DNA from: Bacillota bacterium
GTDB taxonomy: Bacteria; Bacillota; Sulfobacillia; Sulfobacillales; Sulfobacillaceae
Length of the DNA: 64,000 nt
Assembly: GCA_026627065.1 (NCBI GenBank)
Contig: JAPNUO010000005.1
Coordinates: 124,001-188,000, forward strand
Direction of reading: 5' to 3'
A program made the position numbers and the translations under genes. Below the pieces are notes generated by a model. The model was given only the letters and a program-made list of their open reading frames with translations, was not told where the DNA came from and ran no database searches. Shown here one piece after another: positions 8,648 to 16,621 of the stretch. How positions within the stretch are numbered: the first letter of the stretch is position 1; each line of letters opens with the position of its first letter.

Positions 8648-9423
8648 GCCGCATTCTCACCACGCGCGACGGTCCGCCGCTTTGCTGGCCGCGTTGGCTG
8701 AGTCAGGAAGGGTGCACCGCACCGGCCGAAGACCTGTTGTCCCGGCCGCTGGGGTGGCCAGCCGAGACGCGGTTGGGGGACGTGGCGACGCTGCGCGAGG
8801 GGTCAGGTCCGGCTGACCGGCTCGTGGTGGACGGGGACACGCGCCGGTGGGTGGGGTTGGGCGACGGCTGGGCCGAAGGCGAACTCGTCGTTTTCGGCGG
8901 TGTTGGCGCCGAGGCAGGCCGCCTGATGCGGGGGGGCGTGCTGACCGTCGAGGGGGATGCCGAGGCGGGACTCGGCGCCGGCATGCGCGGCGGGATCCTG
9001 GTGGTCAAAGGGCGCGCGGGCGAGGGTGCGGGCCGCCCGGCGGGTCTTGATCCCATGCAAGGGGGCCTCATCGTGGCGGAGTCGATGGGCGACCGCGCCG
9101 GATTTGGTATGCACCGGGGCATCATTGCTGCCCGTCGCCTCGGGCGGGAGGCGGGCCTGGCGATGCGGGCCGGCACCCTGGTGGCCGAGGAGATGGCTTC
9201 CGTGGGGCGCGGGGTGCGCCGGGGGAGCCTGATTGCCCGCCGCGTGCAGGAATGGCCGGAGTTTTTTGTCCCCTCAGGCATCGTCGCCTCCAGTTACCGC
9301 GCGCTTTTGGGTCAATTGCTCTCCCCTTATGGGTTTTCGTGGCTCCTGCGTCCGGCGTATCCGCGGCGCTGGGTTGGCGATCAGGAGGAATTAGGCAAAG
9401 GAGAATTGTGGTTATGCCCGTAA
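8644..9423 (+). CDS. fhcC: Formyltransferase/hydrolase complex subunit C
   Basis: 259 residues. The central and C-terminal part (about 75-195) is a run of G-x-x-M-x-x-G repeats: RLMRGGVLTVEG, GAGMRGGILVVKG, DPMQGGLIVAE, GFGMHRGIIAA, GLAMRAGTLVAEE. These form the right-handed beta helix shared by FwdC/FmdC and the C-terminal domain of glutamate synthase GltB. It is the structural subunit C of Fhc. The start overlaps the fhcD stop (ATGA), and its own end overlaps mch by 10 bases. Confidence 0.88.
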   Translation: MSRILTTRDGPPLCWPRWLSQEGCTAPAEDLLSRPLGWPAETRLGDVATLREGSGPADRLVVDGDTRRWVGLGDGWAEGELVVFGGVGAEAGRLMRGGVLTVEGDAEAGLGAGMRGGILVVKGRAGEGAGRPAGLDPMQGGLIVAESMGDRAGFGMHRGIIAARRLGREAGLAMRAGTLVAEEMASVGRGVRRGSLIARRVQEWPEFFVPSGIVASSYRALLGQLLSPYGFSWLLRPAYPRRWVGDQEELGKGELWLCP

Positions 9424-10379
9424 GACACTCCAATCTCTTGGCAGGGGCCAGCCTGCGGGCCCGCGAAGCGGTGGTGCGGGTGGCGAACCAGCCCCTGGTG
9501 CAGGTGCGCGACGGGCCGGGCTTGGTCGTCGACGTGACCCAGGGCAGTCTGGAAGTGGGGCGTCTCATTGCCCTGGCGGCCATGGGGGGACTGGCGCGCT
9601 TGTCGTTAGGGTTTGAAGACTGGGGGCCGCACGCGGTTCCGGCCATCACGGTCGAAACCGGCACGCCGTTGGAGGCGTGCTTGGGATGCCAGTATGCGGG
9701 CTGGCATGTCAAGGTCAATAAGTTTAGCGCCATGGGATCCGGCCCGGGGCGGTTGAAAGTGGCCAAAGAAGAGGTGCTCGCCCGCTATCGCCTGTCGGAC
9801 CCGGAACGCGGGGCAGTGTTTTTGCTCGAAACCCGCGATCCGGTGGATGCTCCGGTGCTCGAGTACCTGGCGGCCCAAGCCCGGGTGCCGCTCTCGGACT
9901 TAGCGGTGATTCAGGCGCCGACGGCGTCGCTGGTGGGGTCGGTGCAGGTGGCGGCGCGGGTGGTCGAAACCGCGCTGCATCAATGGGAGCTCCGCGGCGG
10001 GGATCTGCGGGCCATCCGGGCGGCGATGGGGCGGTGCCCGATTGCCCCGGTGGCGCCGGACGACAGCACGGCCATCGGGTGGACCAACGATGCCATGCTC
10101 TACGCGGGCCGGGTCTGGCTCTGGGTGGACGAGGACGACGCCGTCATCGAGCGCTTGGTCAAAGACACCGTCGCCCAGGCTTCGCCGGCATGGGGCACGC
10201 CCTTTACCACGTTGTTTCAGGAGGCGCACGGCAATTTTTACGAGATTGATCCTGGCCTCTTTGCCCCGGCGGTGATTCAGGCGGTGAGCCTGAAAAGCGG
10301 ACGGGCATTTCGAGCGGGCGTCGTTCACCACCGGTTGCTGGAGGAGTTGTGGCAATGGCCAAGCGCGTCGCCATCCTAG
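9414..10379 (+). CDS. mch: Methenyl-tetrahydromethanopterin cyclohydrolase
   Basis: 321 residues, the normal size of Mch, which hydrolyses methenyl-H4MPT to 5-formyl-H4MPT. Family blocks include PAITVETGTPLEACLGCQYAGW, KFSAMGSGPGR, DDSTAIGWTNDAMLYAG and FTTLFQEAHGNFYEIDP. The start is the ATG at 9414, with AAAGGAG about 9 bases upstream; GTG 9408 would be too close to that site. It links the methylene-H4MPT dehydrogenase on the opposite strand with the Fhc complex encoded directly upstream. It overlaps the next gene by 25 bases. Confidence 0.93.
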   Translation: MPVRHSNLLAGASLRAREAVVRVANQPLVQVRDGPGLVVDVTQGSLEVGRLIALAAMGGLARLSLGFEDWGPHAVPAITVETGTPLEACLGCQYAGWHVKVNKFSAMGSGPGRLKVAKEEVLARYRLSDPERGAVFLLETRDPVDAPVLEYLAAQARVPLSDLAVIQAPTASLVGSVQVAARVVETALHQWELRGGDLRAIRAAMGRCPIAPVAPDDSTAIGWTNDAMLYAGRVWLWVDEDDAVIERLVKDTVAQASPAWGTPFTTLFQEAHGNFYEIDPGLFAPAVIQAVSLKSGRAFRAGVVHHRLLEELWQWPSASPS

Positions 10380-11245
10380 GAGAAGTGGCCAGCTGGCATG
10401 TCAAAGAGCTGGAGCGGGCCTTTGGCGTCCGGGGCTGGGAGACCGCGGTGGTGGACGCCGGCGACTTTCGGGCTGCCGAAGGGCTGCTGCACAGGGCGCC
10501 GCGTCCGGAGGTGCTCTGGGTGCGCCACCTTTCCAGCGGCAACACCGAACAAACCATTTTTCGCATGGACCTTTTGTACCATTGCGCGTTCCAGGGGATG
10601 TGGGTGATTAATCCGCCGGAGGCCTTAGAGCGGGCGGTCGACAAGTACTTTACCCAAATGCTGCTGGAACGGGCGGACTTGCCGGTGGTGCCTACCGTGG
10701 TGAGCGAATCGCGCGAGCGGATTCTCGAGCGGCTGGACGCGTGGGGCACGGTGGTGGTGAAACCCCTGTTCGGGTCCCAAGGCAAGGGACTGTTTTTGCT
10801 GGAGGATAAGGATGTGGCCTGGCGGGTGCTGACCATGTTGGGCAAAGTCGGGACGGTGTTTCTCGCGCAGCCGTACATTCCCTACCGCCGCGACGTGCGC
10901 GCCTTTGTAGTCAACGACCGGGTGCTGGCGCAAATGGAGCGAAAATCGGGAGACTGGCGGGCCAACGTGGCGCGCGGCGCGGTGCCGGCGGCGGCGGCCT
11001 TGCCGGCGCGGGCCCGGCGCTTGGCAGTCGAGGCAGCCCACGTGTTGCACTGCTGGTATGCGGGGGTGGATTTGCTGGAAACCGCGGAAGGGGAATGGCG
11101 GATCCTCGAAGTCAACGGCATCGCCGGGTGGCAAGGCCTTCAGCGCGTCACGCCGTTTAACCTGGCCGACCGCCTGGCGGAGGAGGTGGACCATGCACTG
11201 GGGGGACATCGTGACCACAAGCTTGCTGGTGGAAGTGAGCGCTGA
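10355..11245 (+). CDS. RimK/MptN-type ATP-grasp amino-acid ligase
   Basis: 296 residues. An N-terminal Rossmann-like pre-ATP-grasp domain (RVAILGEVASWHVKELERAF) is followed by an ATP-grasp fold with TVVVKPLFGSQGKGLFLL, AQPYIPYRRDVRAFVVNDRV and the metal-binding ILEVNGIAGWQGLQ. It belongs to the RimK family, whose members add glutamate to proteins or cofactors. MptN is the archaeal H4MPT:alpha-L-glutamate ligase. In this operon it most likely attaches an amino acid to the pterin or furan cofactor. The exact substrate is inferred. ATG 10355 is preferred over GTG 10349 because GGAGGAG lies 8 bases before it. Confidence 0.83.
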   Translation: MAKRVAILGEVASWHVKELERAFGVRGWETAVVDAGDFRAAEGLLHRAPRPEVLWVRHLSSGNTEQTIFRMDLLYHCAFQGMWVINPPEALERAVDKYFTQMLLERADLPVVPTVVSESRERILERLDAWGTVVVKPLFGSQGKGLFLLEDKDVAWRVLTMLGKVGTVFLAQPYIPYRRDVRAFVVNDRVLAQMERKSGDWRANVARGAVPAAAALPARARRLAVEAAHVLHCWYAGVDLLETAEGEWRILEVNGIAGWQGLQRVTPFNLADRLAEEVDHALGGHRDHKLAGGSER

Positions 11246-12011
11246 CAAAATTGGCAACGTGCGCCCGACCCACCGCTTTTCCGATGTAGGCCCGGAACAC
11301 TTTATTGCCAGCGCTTTTGCGGTTGGGGCGGCGTTTGAGCGCGGGACGGCCGAAGGCCTGGCGTTTGGCGACACCGTGCTGAGCGCCATGGAAGCCAGTC
11401 TGGCCGCAACCCAAGGACGGAACGTGCACTTAGGCTCGATATTGGCGCTGGCCCCGTTGGTTTACGGCTATGGTCCCGGACGGCCCTGGGCCCAAGGCGT
11501 GCGCGCGGTCATCGAAGGGCTGACGCTGGCGGACACCGACGCTGTCTTTCGCGCCATCCGGGCGACGCGGCCGCGGTGGCTGGCGCCGGGCGAGACGGTC
11601 GCGGACGATGTGTACCGCGAGCCGACGCGTCCCTTATTGGCCGTCTTTGCGAGCGCCGCTGGCTACGACTGGATCGCGCGCGAGTATGTGCGCGGGTTTG
11701 CCACCGTCCTGGACCACTGGGCTCCTTCGCTCGCACGCCAGCTGGAGCGCTCCGGCGACTGGTCGGAGGCCGCGCGCCGGACGTTTTATGCCATGCTCCT
11801 CAGCGAGCCGGATAGCTTCTGGATCCGCAAGAACGGCTGGGAAGCGGCCGCAGCCCAGCACGCGCGGGTCAAGCGCGCCATTATCGCGGAGGATTGGACG
11901 ACGTTGTCCCGGTTGCTGGACGACGCCGACAACCGCTGGAATCCGGGCACGTTCGCCGATCTGGTGGCCGCCAGCGTCTTGGTGGCCTGGGTCAGGCGGT
12001 GGTCGGCGTGA
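11193..12011 (+). CDS. CitG-like (triphosphoribosyl-dephospho-CoA synthase family) protein
   Basis: 272 residues with family features such as EVSADKIGNVRPTHRFSDV, GAAFERG, NVHLGSILALAPLV and the C-terminal GTFADLVAA. True CitG/MdcB makes the prosthetic group of citrate or malonate lyase, but no lyase genes are present here. CitG-like genes are known companions of H4MPT clusters in methylotrophs, without an assigned reaction. A transfer of a ribosyl-phosphate unit during H4MPT assembly is a reasonable guess. The ATG at 11193 has GGAGGAGG 5 bases upstream and lies 53 bases inside the preceding gene. Confidence 0.8.
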   Translation: MHWGDIVTTSLLVEVSADKIGNVRPTHRFSDVGPEHFIASAFAVGAAFERGTAEGLAFGDTVLSAMEASLAATQGRNVHLGSILALAPLVYGYGPGRPWAQGVRAVIEGLTLADTDAVFRAIRATRPRWLAPGETVADDVYREPTRPLLAVFASAAGYDWIAREYVRGFATVLDHWAPSLARQLERSGDWSEAARRTFYAMLLSEPDSFWIRKNGWEAAAAQHARVKRAIIAEDWTTLSRLLDDADNRWNPGTFADLVAASVLVAWVRRWSA

Positions 12012-13048
12012 AGCTGGGCCTGGATATTGGCGGGGTGTCCACCAAAATCAGCCTATTCAGCGAGGACGGCCGCAGCCTGCACCGGGAGCGGTGGCCGTGG
12101 CCGGTCAAGGAGGCCTGGCCGCAGTGGGGGTCGGCCATGGCAGACAAGCTGGCGAGCCTCCAGCAACGATATCCGGGGCCTCTGACCGGGGCGGTGGTGT
12201 CGGTGACGGCCGAGCTTTCCGATGCGTTCGCGTCGCGCGAGGTCGGGGTCGCGGAAATTGTGGACGCGGTGGAAGCGCTGGTCGGCCCCTCGGTTCCCGT
12301 GGGCTTTGTCGCGGCGGACGGCGCCCTCTTGCCGCCTCTCGCGGCCCGCCGCGATCCCTGGCGGGTTGCCGCCGCCAACTGGTACGCCACGGCGCGCTAC
12401 ATCGGCCAATTTTACTCCGACGCGATGGTGGTGGACATCGGCAGCACCACTACGGACATCATTCCCGTCCGGCAGCACCGCCCCTGCCCGGCAGGGCGCA
12501 CCGACTTTCAGCGCCTGCAGTCGGGCGAACTGCTGTACCTCGGCATCGAGCGCACGCCCCTGGGATATCTGGTGCACCGCGTGCCCTGGGAGGAAACGTG
12601 GCTGGAGGTGGCGGGGGAGGTGTTTTGTACGGTGGGAGATGCGTGGCGCGTGGCGGGATGGGTTCGGCCGGGAGAGCTCTACCACGCTCCGGTCGACGGA
12701 CGCACCTGGTCGCGCGACGACGCCGGACGCCGGCTGGTGAAGGCCGTGCTGGCATCATGGGATGACGCGGCGCGGCCGATAGCCCGGGTTCTGGCCGATT
12801 ACGTGGTGGAGGTGCAGGTGACAAAGACCCAGGGGGCCATCGAGCGCGTGCGGCAGCGCCACCAATTGCCGGAGAGCGTGCCGGTCTTTGCGGTCGGCCA
12901 AGGGGCGCTGCCCTTTGCCCGCTACTTCCGCGCGCACCGCCGGCCGGGATGGCGCCTCTGGGCACCGCCGTCGGCGTGCTGGTCCAGCGAGGCCTTGGCC
13001 GTGTTCCTGCCGCAGTTGGAGGGGATTCAGTCATGGGCTACGTCGTGA
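12008..13048 (+). CDS. mfnF: Methanofuran biosynthesis enzyme MfnF-like (hydantoinase/oxoprolinase superfamily)
   Basis: 346 residues of the actin-like ATPase/hydantoinase-A superfamily. The first phosphate loop LGLDIGGVSTK is at 3-13 and the second is MVVDIGSTTTDIIPV. In methanogens MfnF joins the furan moiety to gamma-glutamyltyramine to form the methanofuran core. Bacterial homologues occur in Fhc/H4MPT clusters, where the cofactor is a methylofuran. The start is GTG at 12008, overlapping the previous stop (GTGA). It lies directly before mfnE and mfnB, so the three furan-branch genes are together. Confidence 0.83.
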   Translation: MKLGLDIGGVSTKISLFSEDGRSLHRERWPWPVKEAWPQWGSAMADKLASLQQRYPGPLTGAVVSVTAELSDAFASREVGVAEIVDAVEALVGPSVPVGFVAADGALLPPLAARRDPWRVAAANWYATARYIGQFYSDAMVVDIGSTTTDIIPVRQHRPCPAGRTDFQRLQSGELLYLGIERTPLGYLVHRVPWEETWLEVAGEVFCTVGDAWRVAGWVRPGELYHAPVDGRTWSRDDAGRRLVKAVLASWDDAARPIARVLADYVVEVQVTKTQGAIERVRQRHQLPESVPVFAVGQGALPFARYFRAHRRPGWRLWAPPSACWSSEALAVFLPQLEGIQSWATS

Positions 13049-13590
13049 AAATCGGGGGATCGCTCGTCAATCAGGGGTACGCCGTGGTGGCCCGCGCTCT
13101 GGCCTTTTGGCGCCAACGCGCCGGTCGCGAGCCGATGCTGCTGGTGGTGGGCGGCGGCGCCCCGGTGGACGGCCTCAGGGTGCTCGCGCGCGGTTGGCCG
13201 GTGGACGATCGGCTTTTTCATCCCTGGGCGCTTGCCATCATGGACATGAACGCGACCCTGGTGGCGGCCCACTTCGGACTCGCGACCATTGAGCGGCTGG
13301 ACCAGTGGACCGCTGGGGCTGGCATCCAGGTGTGGGTCGGCGCCCAGCGGCTGGCTCACATCGCGGAGTTGGACGCGAGCTGGCGGACGACGTCCGATAC
13401 CGTTGCGGCCTGGCTTGGTTATCAGCTTCAGGCCGAGGTGGGGGTGGTCAAGGCCCTGCCGCCGCCCTCGGCGGCGCCCTGGCGGTTAACCCTGGAGAAC
13501 GCGTCGTTATGGCGTCCCCACTTCGACGACGCCTTGATCGAGTGGGTGGAGCGGGTTCCTGTGTGGTGGAGCGGGCCCGCCGCCGGCTAA
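13033..13590 (+). CDS. mfnE: Amino acid kinase family protein, MfnE-like
   Basis: 185 residues, a short amino-acid-kinase fold: N-terminal VVKIGGSLV (kinase G-G-S loop), then LLVVGGGAPVDG and, near the end, TTSDTVAAWLGYQLQAEVGVVKALP. MfnE in methanogens phosphorylates aminomethylfuran phosphate to the diphosphate used by MfnF. The same short kinase is found in bacterial H4MPT clusters. It starts at the ATG 13033, 16 bases inside mfnF, and stops 40 bases before mfnB. Confidence 0.82.
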   Translation: MGYVVKIGGSLVNQGYAVVARALAFWRQRAGREPMLLVVGGGAPVDGLRVLARGWPVDDRLFHPWALAIMDMNATLVAAHFGLATIERLDQWTAGAGIQVWVGAQRLAHIAELDASWRTTSDTVAAWLGYQLQAEVGVVKALPPPSAAPWRLTLENASLWRPHFDDALIEWVERVPVWWSGPAAG

Positions 13591-13630
13591 AGCGGCGGCG
13601 GGGCGAGGCCAAGGCAAGGGAGGAGTGGAC

Positions 13631-14359
13631 ATGACGCGATTGCTGGTTTCCGTCCAAAATGTGGCGGAAGCGTTGATTGCCCGGGAAGCCGGCGCGGATC
13701 TCATCGACATCAAGAATCCCCGGTTCGGCAGCCTCGGGGCCGCGGTGCCCGAGGTGGTGCGCGCCATTTATCGCGCCATGGACGATTGGCCGCTGACCAT
13801 GGCGTTGGGAGACCTTCCGCTATGGCCGGGGACGGTCGCGTTTGCCGTCACCGGGGCTTTGGCGACCGTGCCCCGGGTTGGAGTCAAAATCGGCCTCCAG
13901 GGACCGTACCAAAAGGAGGCGGTGGACGCGGTGTGGCAAGCGTTGGCGACGACCGACCCGGCCCGCGTCATTCCCGCCGTGTATCTCGATCATCTGCGCG
14001 AGACGCGCGAGCTGGTCGATCTCGCCCGGCTGACCGCCGCCCACGGCTTTCCCGGCATGGTGTGGGATACCTTTTCCAAGGAAACCAGCTGGGCAGCTCA
14101 CCTGTCGGAGGCCGACCTTCGGCAGGCGACCGCGTACTGCCATCGCCTGGGCCTTTGGGTGGGCTTGGCGGGACACCTCCGATTAGAGCATCTTCCGGTG
14201 GCGGTGAAGGCCGGGGTGGACATCGTAGGCGTGCGTTCGGCCGTGGCGCAGGGGGGACAGCGAAGCGGCTCCCTCGACGGCGAGCGGGTCTGGGCATTTG
14301 CGCGCGAGCTTCGGAGATGGGATCGCCCGAGACCCGCGGAAAAGGTCGGCAGGCTTTAG
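13631..14359 (+). CDS. mfnB: (5-formylfuran-3-yl)methyl phosphate synthase
   Basis: 242 residues of the MfnB (DUF556) TIM-barrel family, which makes the furan ring of methanofuran from two molecules of glyceraldehyde 3-phosphate. Family blocks are LLVSVQNVAEALIAREAGADLIDIKNP, MALGDLP, VKIGLQG, MVWDTFSK with the conserved Asp/Lys, and GLAGHLRLEHL. Length is typical. The start is ATG 13631, with GGGAGGAG 6-8 bases upstream; the in-frame GTG at 13625 is too close. It provides the precursor used by MfnE and MfnF. Confidence 0.9.
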   Translation: MTRLLVSVQNVAEALIAREAGADLIDIKNPRFGSLGAAVPEVVRAIYRAMDDWPLTMALGDLPLWPGTVAFAVTGALATVPRVGVKIGLQGPYQKEAVDAVWQALATTDPARVIPAVYLDHLRETRELVDLARLTAAHGFPGMVWDTFSKETSWAAHLSEADLRQATAYCHRLGLWVGLAGHLRLEHLPVAVKAGVDIVGVRSAVAQGGQRSGSLDGERVWAFARELRRWDRPRPAEKVGRL

Positions 14360-14388
14360 CGGGAAAGAGGAAGGAGGCCGAGGGCCGC

Positions 14389-14970
14389 GTGGAGATTCGA
14401 GAGAGCCTCTGTACCACCATCAATTCCGAGCGTCAAATCCATCATGCCGCCATGGGCGTGGTGCATCAAGAAGGGCAGTGGGTGATTCGGCCTTACCCGG
14501 AGACGCGCACGCTGGCCAACTTGACCCAGCGAGCCGCAGCGGACGCCTGGCTCAGCTTTGTGGACGACGCGCTGCCGCTGGTGCTGGCGGCCTTGGGCCT
14601 GGGCGAGATGCTGATCACCCGCAGCGACGCGTCCGGCCTCCGTTGGGTGGATGGCGCGGTCTCGGTGGCGCATGTGCGCGTTGCGGGCGTGACGGCGCCG
14701 GAGGCGCCAGGCCGACCGTATGCCCTCACCCTGGCAGTGCTGGAGGAGCGGGTGCTCCGCCCCTATCACGGCGTCAGCCGTGCGTACGGCGCGCTGCTGG
14801 AAGCGGCGGTGGCGGCGACCCGCATCCCCTGGCTGGGCCGCCGCGCCACCGAGGAAGCGCTTGAGCGGGCGCGGCCCCTGCTCGAAAAAACCGGGAGCGC
14901 GAAAGACTGGCGCGCCTACGAGATTATTCGGGCGCGGGCGGAGGCCCCCGAGAATGGAGGTGCGGGGTGA
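14389..14970 (+). CDS. DUF447-family protein of the H4MPT cluster
   Basis: 193 residues. ESLCTTINSERQIHHAAMGV resembles the ES(I/V)xTTxNxDGxxxxAPMGV start of the DUF447 family. RPYPETRTLANL and FVDDALPLVL continue the match, and a C-terminal helical region ends in a possible lid (KTGSAKDWRAYEII). The fold is related to flavin-binding split barrels. Family members recur in methylotroph and methanogen pterin clusters, but no reaction is assigned. The start is GTG 14389, with AAGGAGG 11 bases upstream. It overlaps mptG by 4 bases. Confidence 0.75.
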   Translation: MEIRESLCTTINSERQIHHAAMGVVHQEGQWVIRPYPETRTLANLTQRAAADAWLSFVDDALPLVLAALGLGEMLITRSDASGLRWVDGAVSVAHVRVAGVTAPEAPGRPYALTLAVLEERVLRPYHGVSRAYGALLEAAVAATRIPWLGRRATEEALERARPLLEKTGSAKDWRAYEIIRARAEAPENGGAG

Positions 14971-15887
14971 GGATTCGCTGCGGAGGACGCGTGCAACTGG
15001 GCTTCTTCCCCTGCGTCGGCGGCTTCGTCGGGCTCGGGGTCGGCTTGCAGGCGCCCGCCCTGAGCGCGGCGTGGACCCCGGAGCCTTCGGATCGCGAAGC
15101 GCAGGGCTTGGTCGAAGCGCTCCGCGCCGCCGGTTGGCGCGTAGAGGGGGGGATTCGGTACGAGGTGCGGCTCAAACGACACGTGGGCCTGGGGTCGGGC
15201 ACGGTGATGGCGCTCGCCGGCGCGGAAGCGCTTTGCCGGGCGAACGGCCTTGAGCCCACGGTGGCCGAGCTGCACCGGATCGTGAGGCCGCGCGCGCGGA
15301 CGGCCGTTGGGCGCACGCTTTATGAACACGGCGGAGTGGTGTGGTCGTCGCCCGAAAGTCTGGAGCGGCTCAACTGGCCCGAACAGTGGGGCCTCGTGAT
15401 TGCCGGACCTCGGGAGGTCAACGAAGGCACGACGGTGCACGGGGATCGGGAAGCCGAGGCCATCCGCCGCCTTGAACGCACGGTGTCTCGCGCCTTAGCC
15501 GAAGAATGGCTGGCCGCTTGGCGCGCGGCCTGGCGGCGGCTTCAGGAGGGGGCTTCCTTGGACCAGTTTTTGCGCGCCTTCGGCGACGCCCAGAGCGTCC
15601 TCTCGGCACATTACGCCACGGTGCCCGGGATGCCGCCGCTGCATCCGACGTCCCGGGCGGTGATGGCGTTTTGGTCCGCTGCTGGCGCTTGCCCGGCGCA
15701 ATCGTCGTGGGGGCCGATGGTGTACGCGATTGGCTCCGCCCGCGACCTAACGGCCTTAGCCCGAGCGACCCGCGAGCGCTTTGGCACCGACGTGTGGGTT
15801 CAGGAGGCGCAGGCCCGCAACCACGGGCGGGTGATAGAGGGAGACGGAGGGAGTTTGGATGGAACTACGGATGGCGGTGGACGTTAA
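14967..15887 (+). CDS. mptG: Beta-ribofuranosylaminobenzene 5'-phosphate synthase
   Basis: 306 residues of the GHMP-kinase-like RFAP synthase family. The conserved block is LKRHVGLGSGTVMALAGAEAL (about 69-89), preceded by EALRAAGWRV and followed by the GGVVWSSP segment and NEGTTVHGDRE. The enzyme condenses p-aminobenzoate with phosphoribosyl pyrophosphate, the committed step to the arylamine part of H4MPT. Its presence shows that the pterin is made locally. The start is GTG 14967, overlapping the previous stop. The pabBC fusion three genes downstream supplies p-aminobenzoate. It overlaps the HisA-like gene by 29 bases. Confidence 0.87.
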   Translation: MRIRCGGRVQLGFFPCVGGFVGLGVGLQAPALSAAWTPEPSDREAQGLVEALRAAGWRVEGGIRYEVRLKRHVGLGSGTVMALAGAEALCRANGLEPTVAELHRIVRPRARTAVGRTLYEHGGVVWSSPESLERLNWPEQWGLVIAGPREVNEGTTVHGDREAEAIRRLERTVSRALAEEWLAAWRAAWRRLQEGASLDQFLRAFGDAQSVLSAHYATVPGMPPLHPTSRAVMAFWSAAGACPAQSSWGPMVYAIGSARDLTALARATRERFGTDVWVQEAQARNHGRVIEGDGGSLDGTTDGGGR

Positions 15888-16578
15888 GGATGGGCAGTAT
15901 GTCTACGCGACCGGCGGGGACCGCAGGTTGTACCGACCTCCCGCCTGGATGGAGGGGCGGGCGTTGGCGCCCCAGGAGGCGATGGCCGCGCTTGGCCAGC
16001 GGTTTGGCGTCGACCGCTTTTATGTGGCCGATTTGGATGCGATTGCCGGGGACCGCCAAGCGGCCGTCGCCCGCTATCGCGGAGTGGCGTCCGATATGTG
16101 GCTCGATTTGGGGGTTCGCTCCTCGGAAGACTGGCAGGGGATGGTGCGCACCTTTACCTGTCCCCTCATTATGGCGACTGAGACGGCCAGTTTTCACGAT
16201 TGGCCGCAGTTGCTCAGGCTCCTCAGGTACGACGACGTGGTCTCGCTGGACATGCGGGGCGACCTGGTGCTGTTTCGGGACACCGCGGTGCCGCTGGCGG
16301 TGATTCAGGAGTACCTGAGTCTCATTCACGACAACCTGCGCATCTTAGTCCTGGATTTGGACCGGGTCGGATCCGGCCGCGGGCCCAACTGGGCGGTGCT
16401 GCAGCGCCTGGAAGGGCAGCATCCCCGCCTTTGGATCGGCGGCGGGATACGGCACGGCGGCGATCTCGAGGAGGCCGAACGCATGGGCATCGAAGGCGCC
16501 GTAGTGGCCACCGCCATTTTTACCGGCGCCATCGCTTGGCCTTTCAGGCGACCGTTTCCCGTGGCAGACGAGGGATGA
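15859..16578 (+). CDS. HisA/HisF-like TIM-barrel protein of the H4MPT cluster
   Basis: 239 residues. The N-terminal MAVDVKDGQYVYATGGDR and the C-terminal phosphate-binding LWIGGGIRHGGDLEEAERMGIEGAVVATAIFTG are those of the HisA-like family. An internal LVLDLDRVGSGRGP matches the second half-barrel. True HisA isomerises a histidine precursor, but no other his gene is nearby. HisA-like proteins are regular members of H4MPT clusters in methylotrophs and methanogens, with no proven role. The start ATG 15859 has GGAGGGAG 6 bases upstream. Confidence 0.8.
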   Translation: MELRMAVDVKDGQYVYATGGDRRLYRPPAWMEGRALAPQEAMAALGQRFGVDRFYVADLDAIAGDRQAAVARYRGVASDMWLDLGVRSSEDWQGMVRTFTCPLIMATETASFHDWPQLLRLLRYDDVVSLDMRGDLVLFRDTAVPLAVIQEYLSLIHDNLRILVLDLDRVGSGRGPNWAVLQRLEGQHPRLWIGGGIRHGGDLEEAERMGIEGAVVATAIFTGAIAWPFRRPFPVADEG

Positions 16579-16621
16579 GGGTGCGCATCACGCCCGCGCG
16601 ATGAGAGACGGAGGCGAGACA

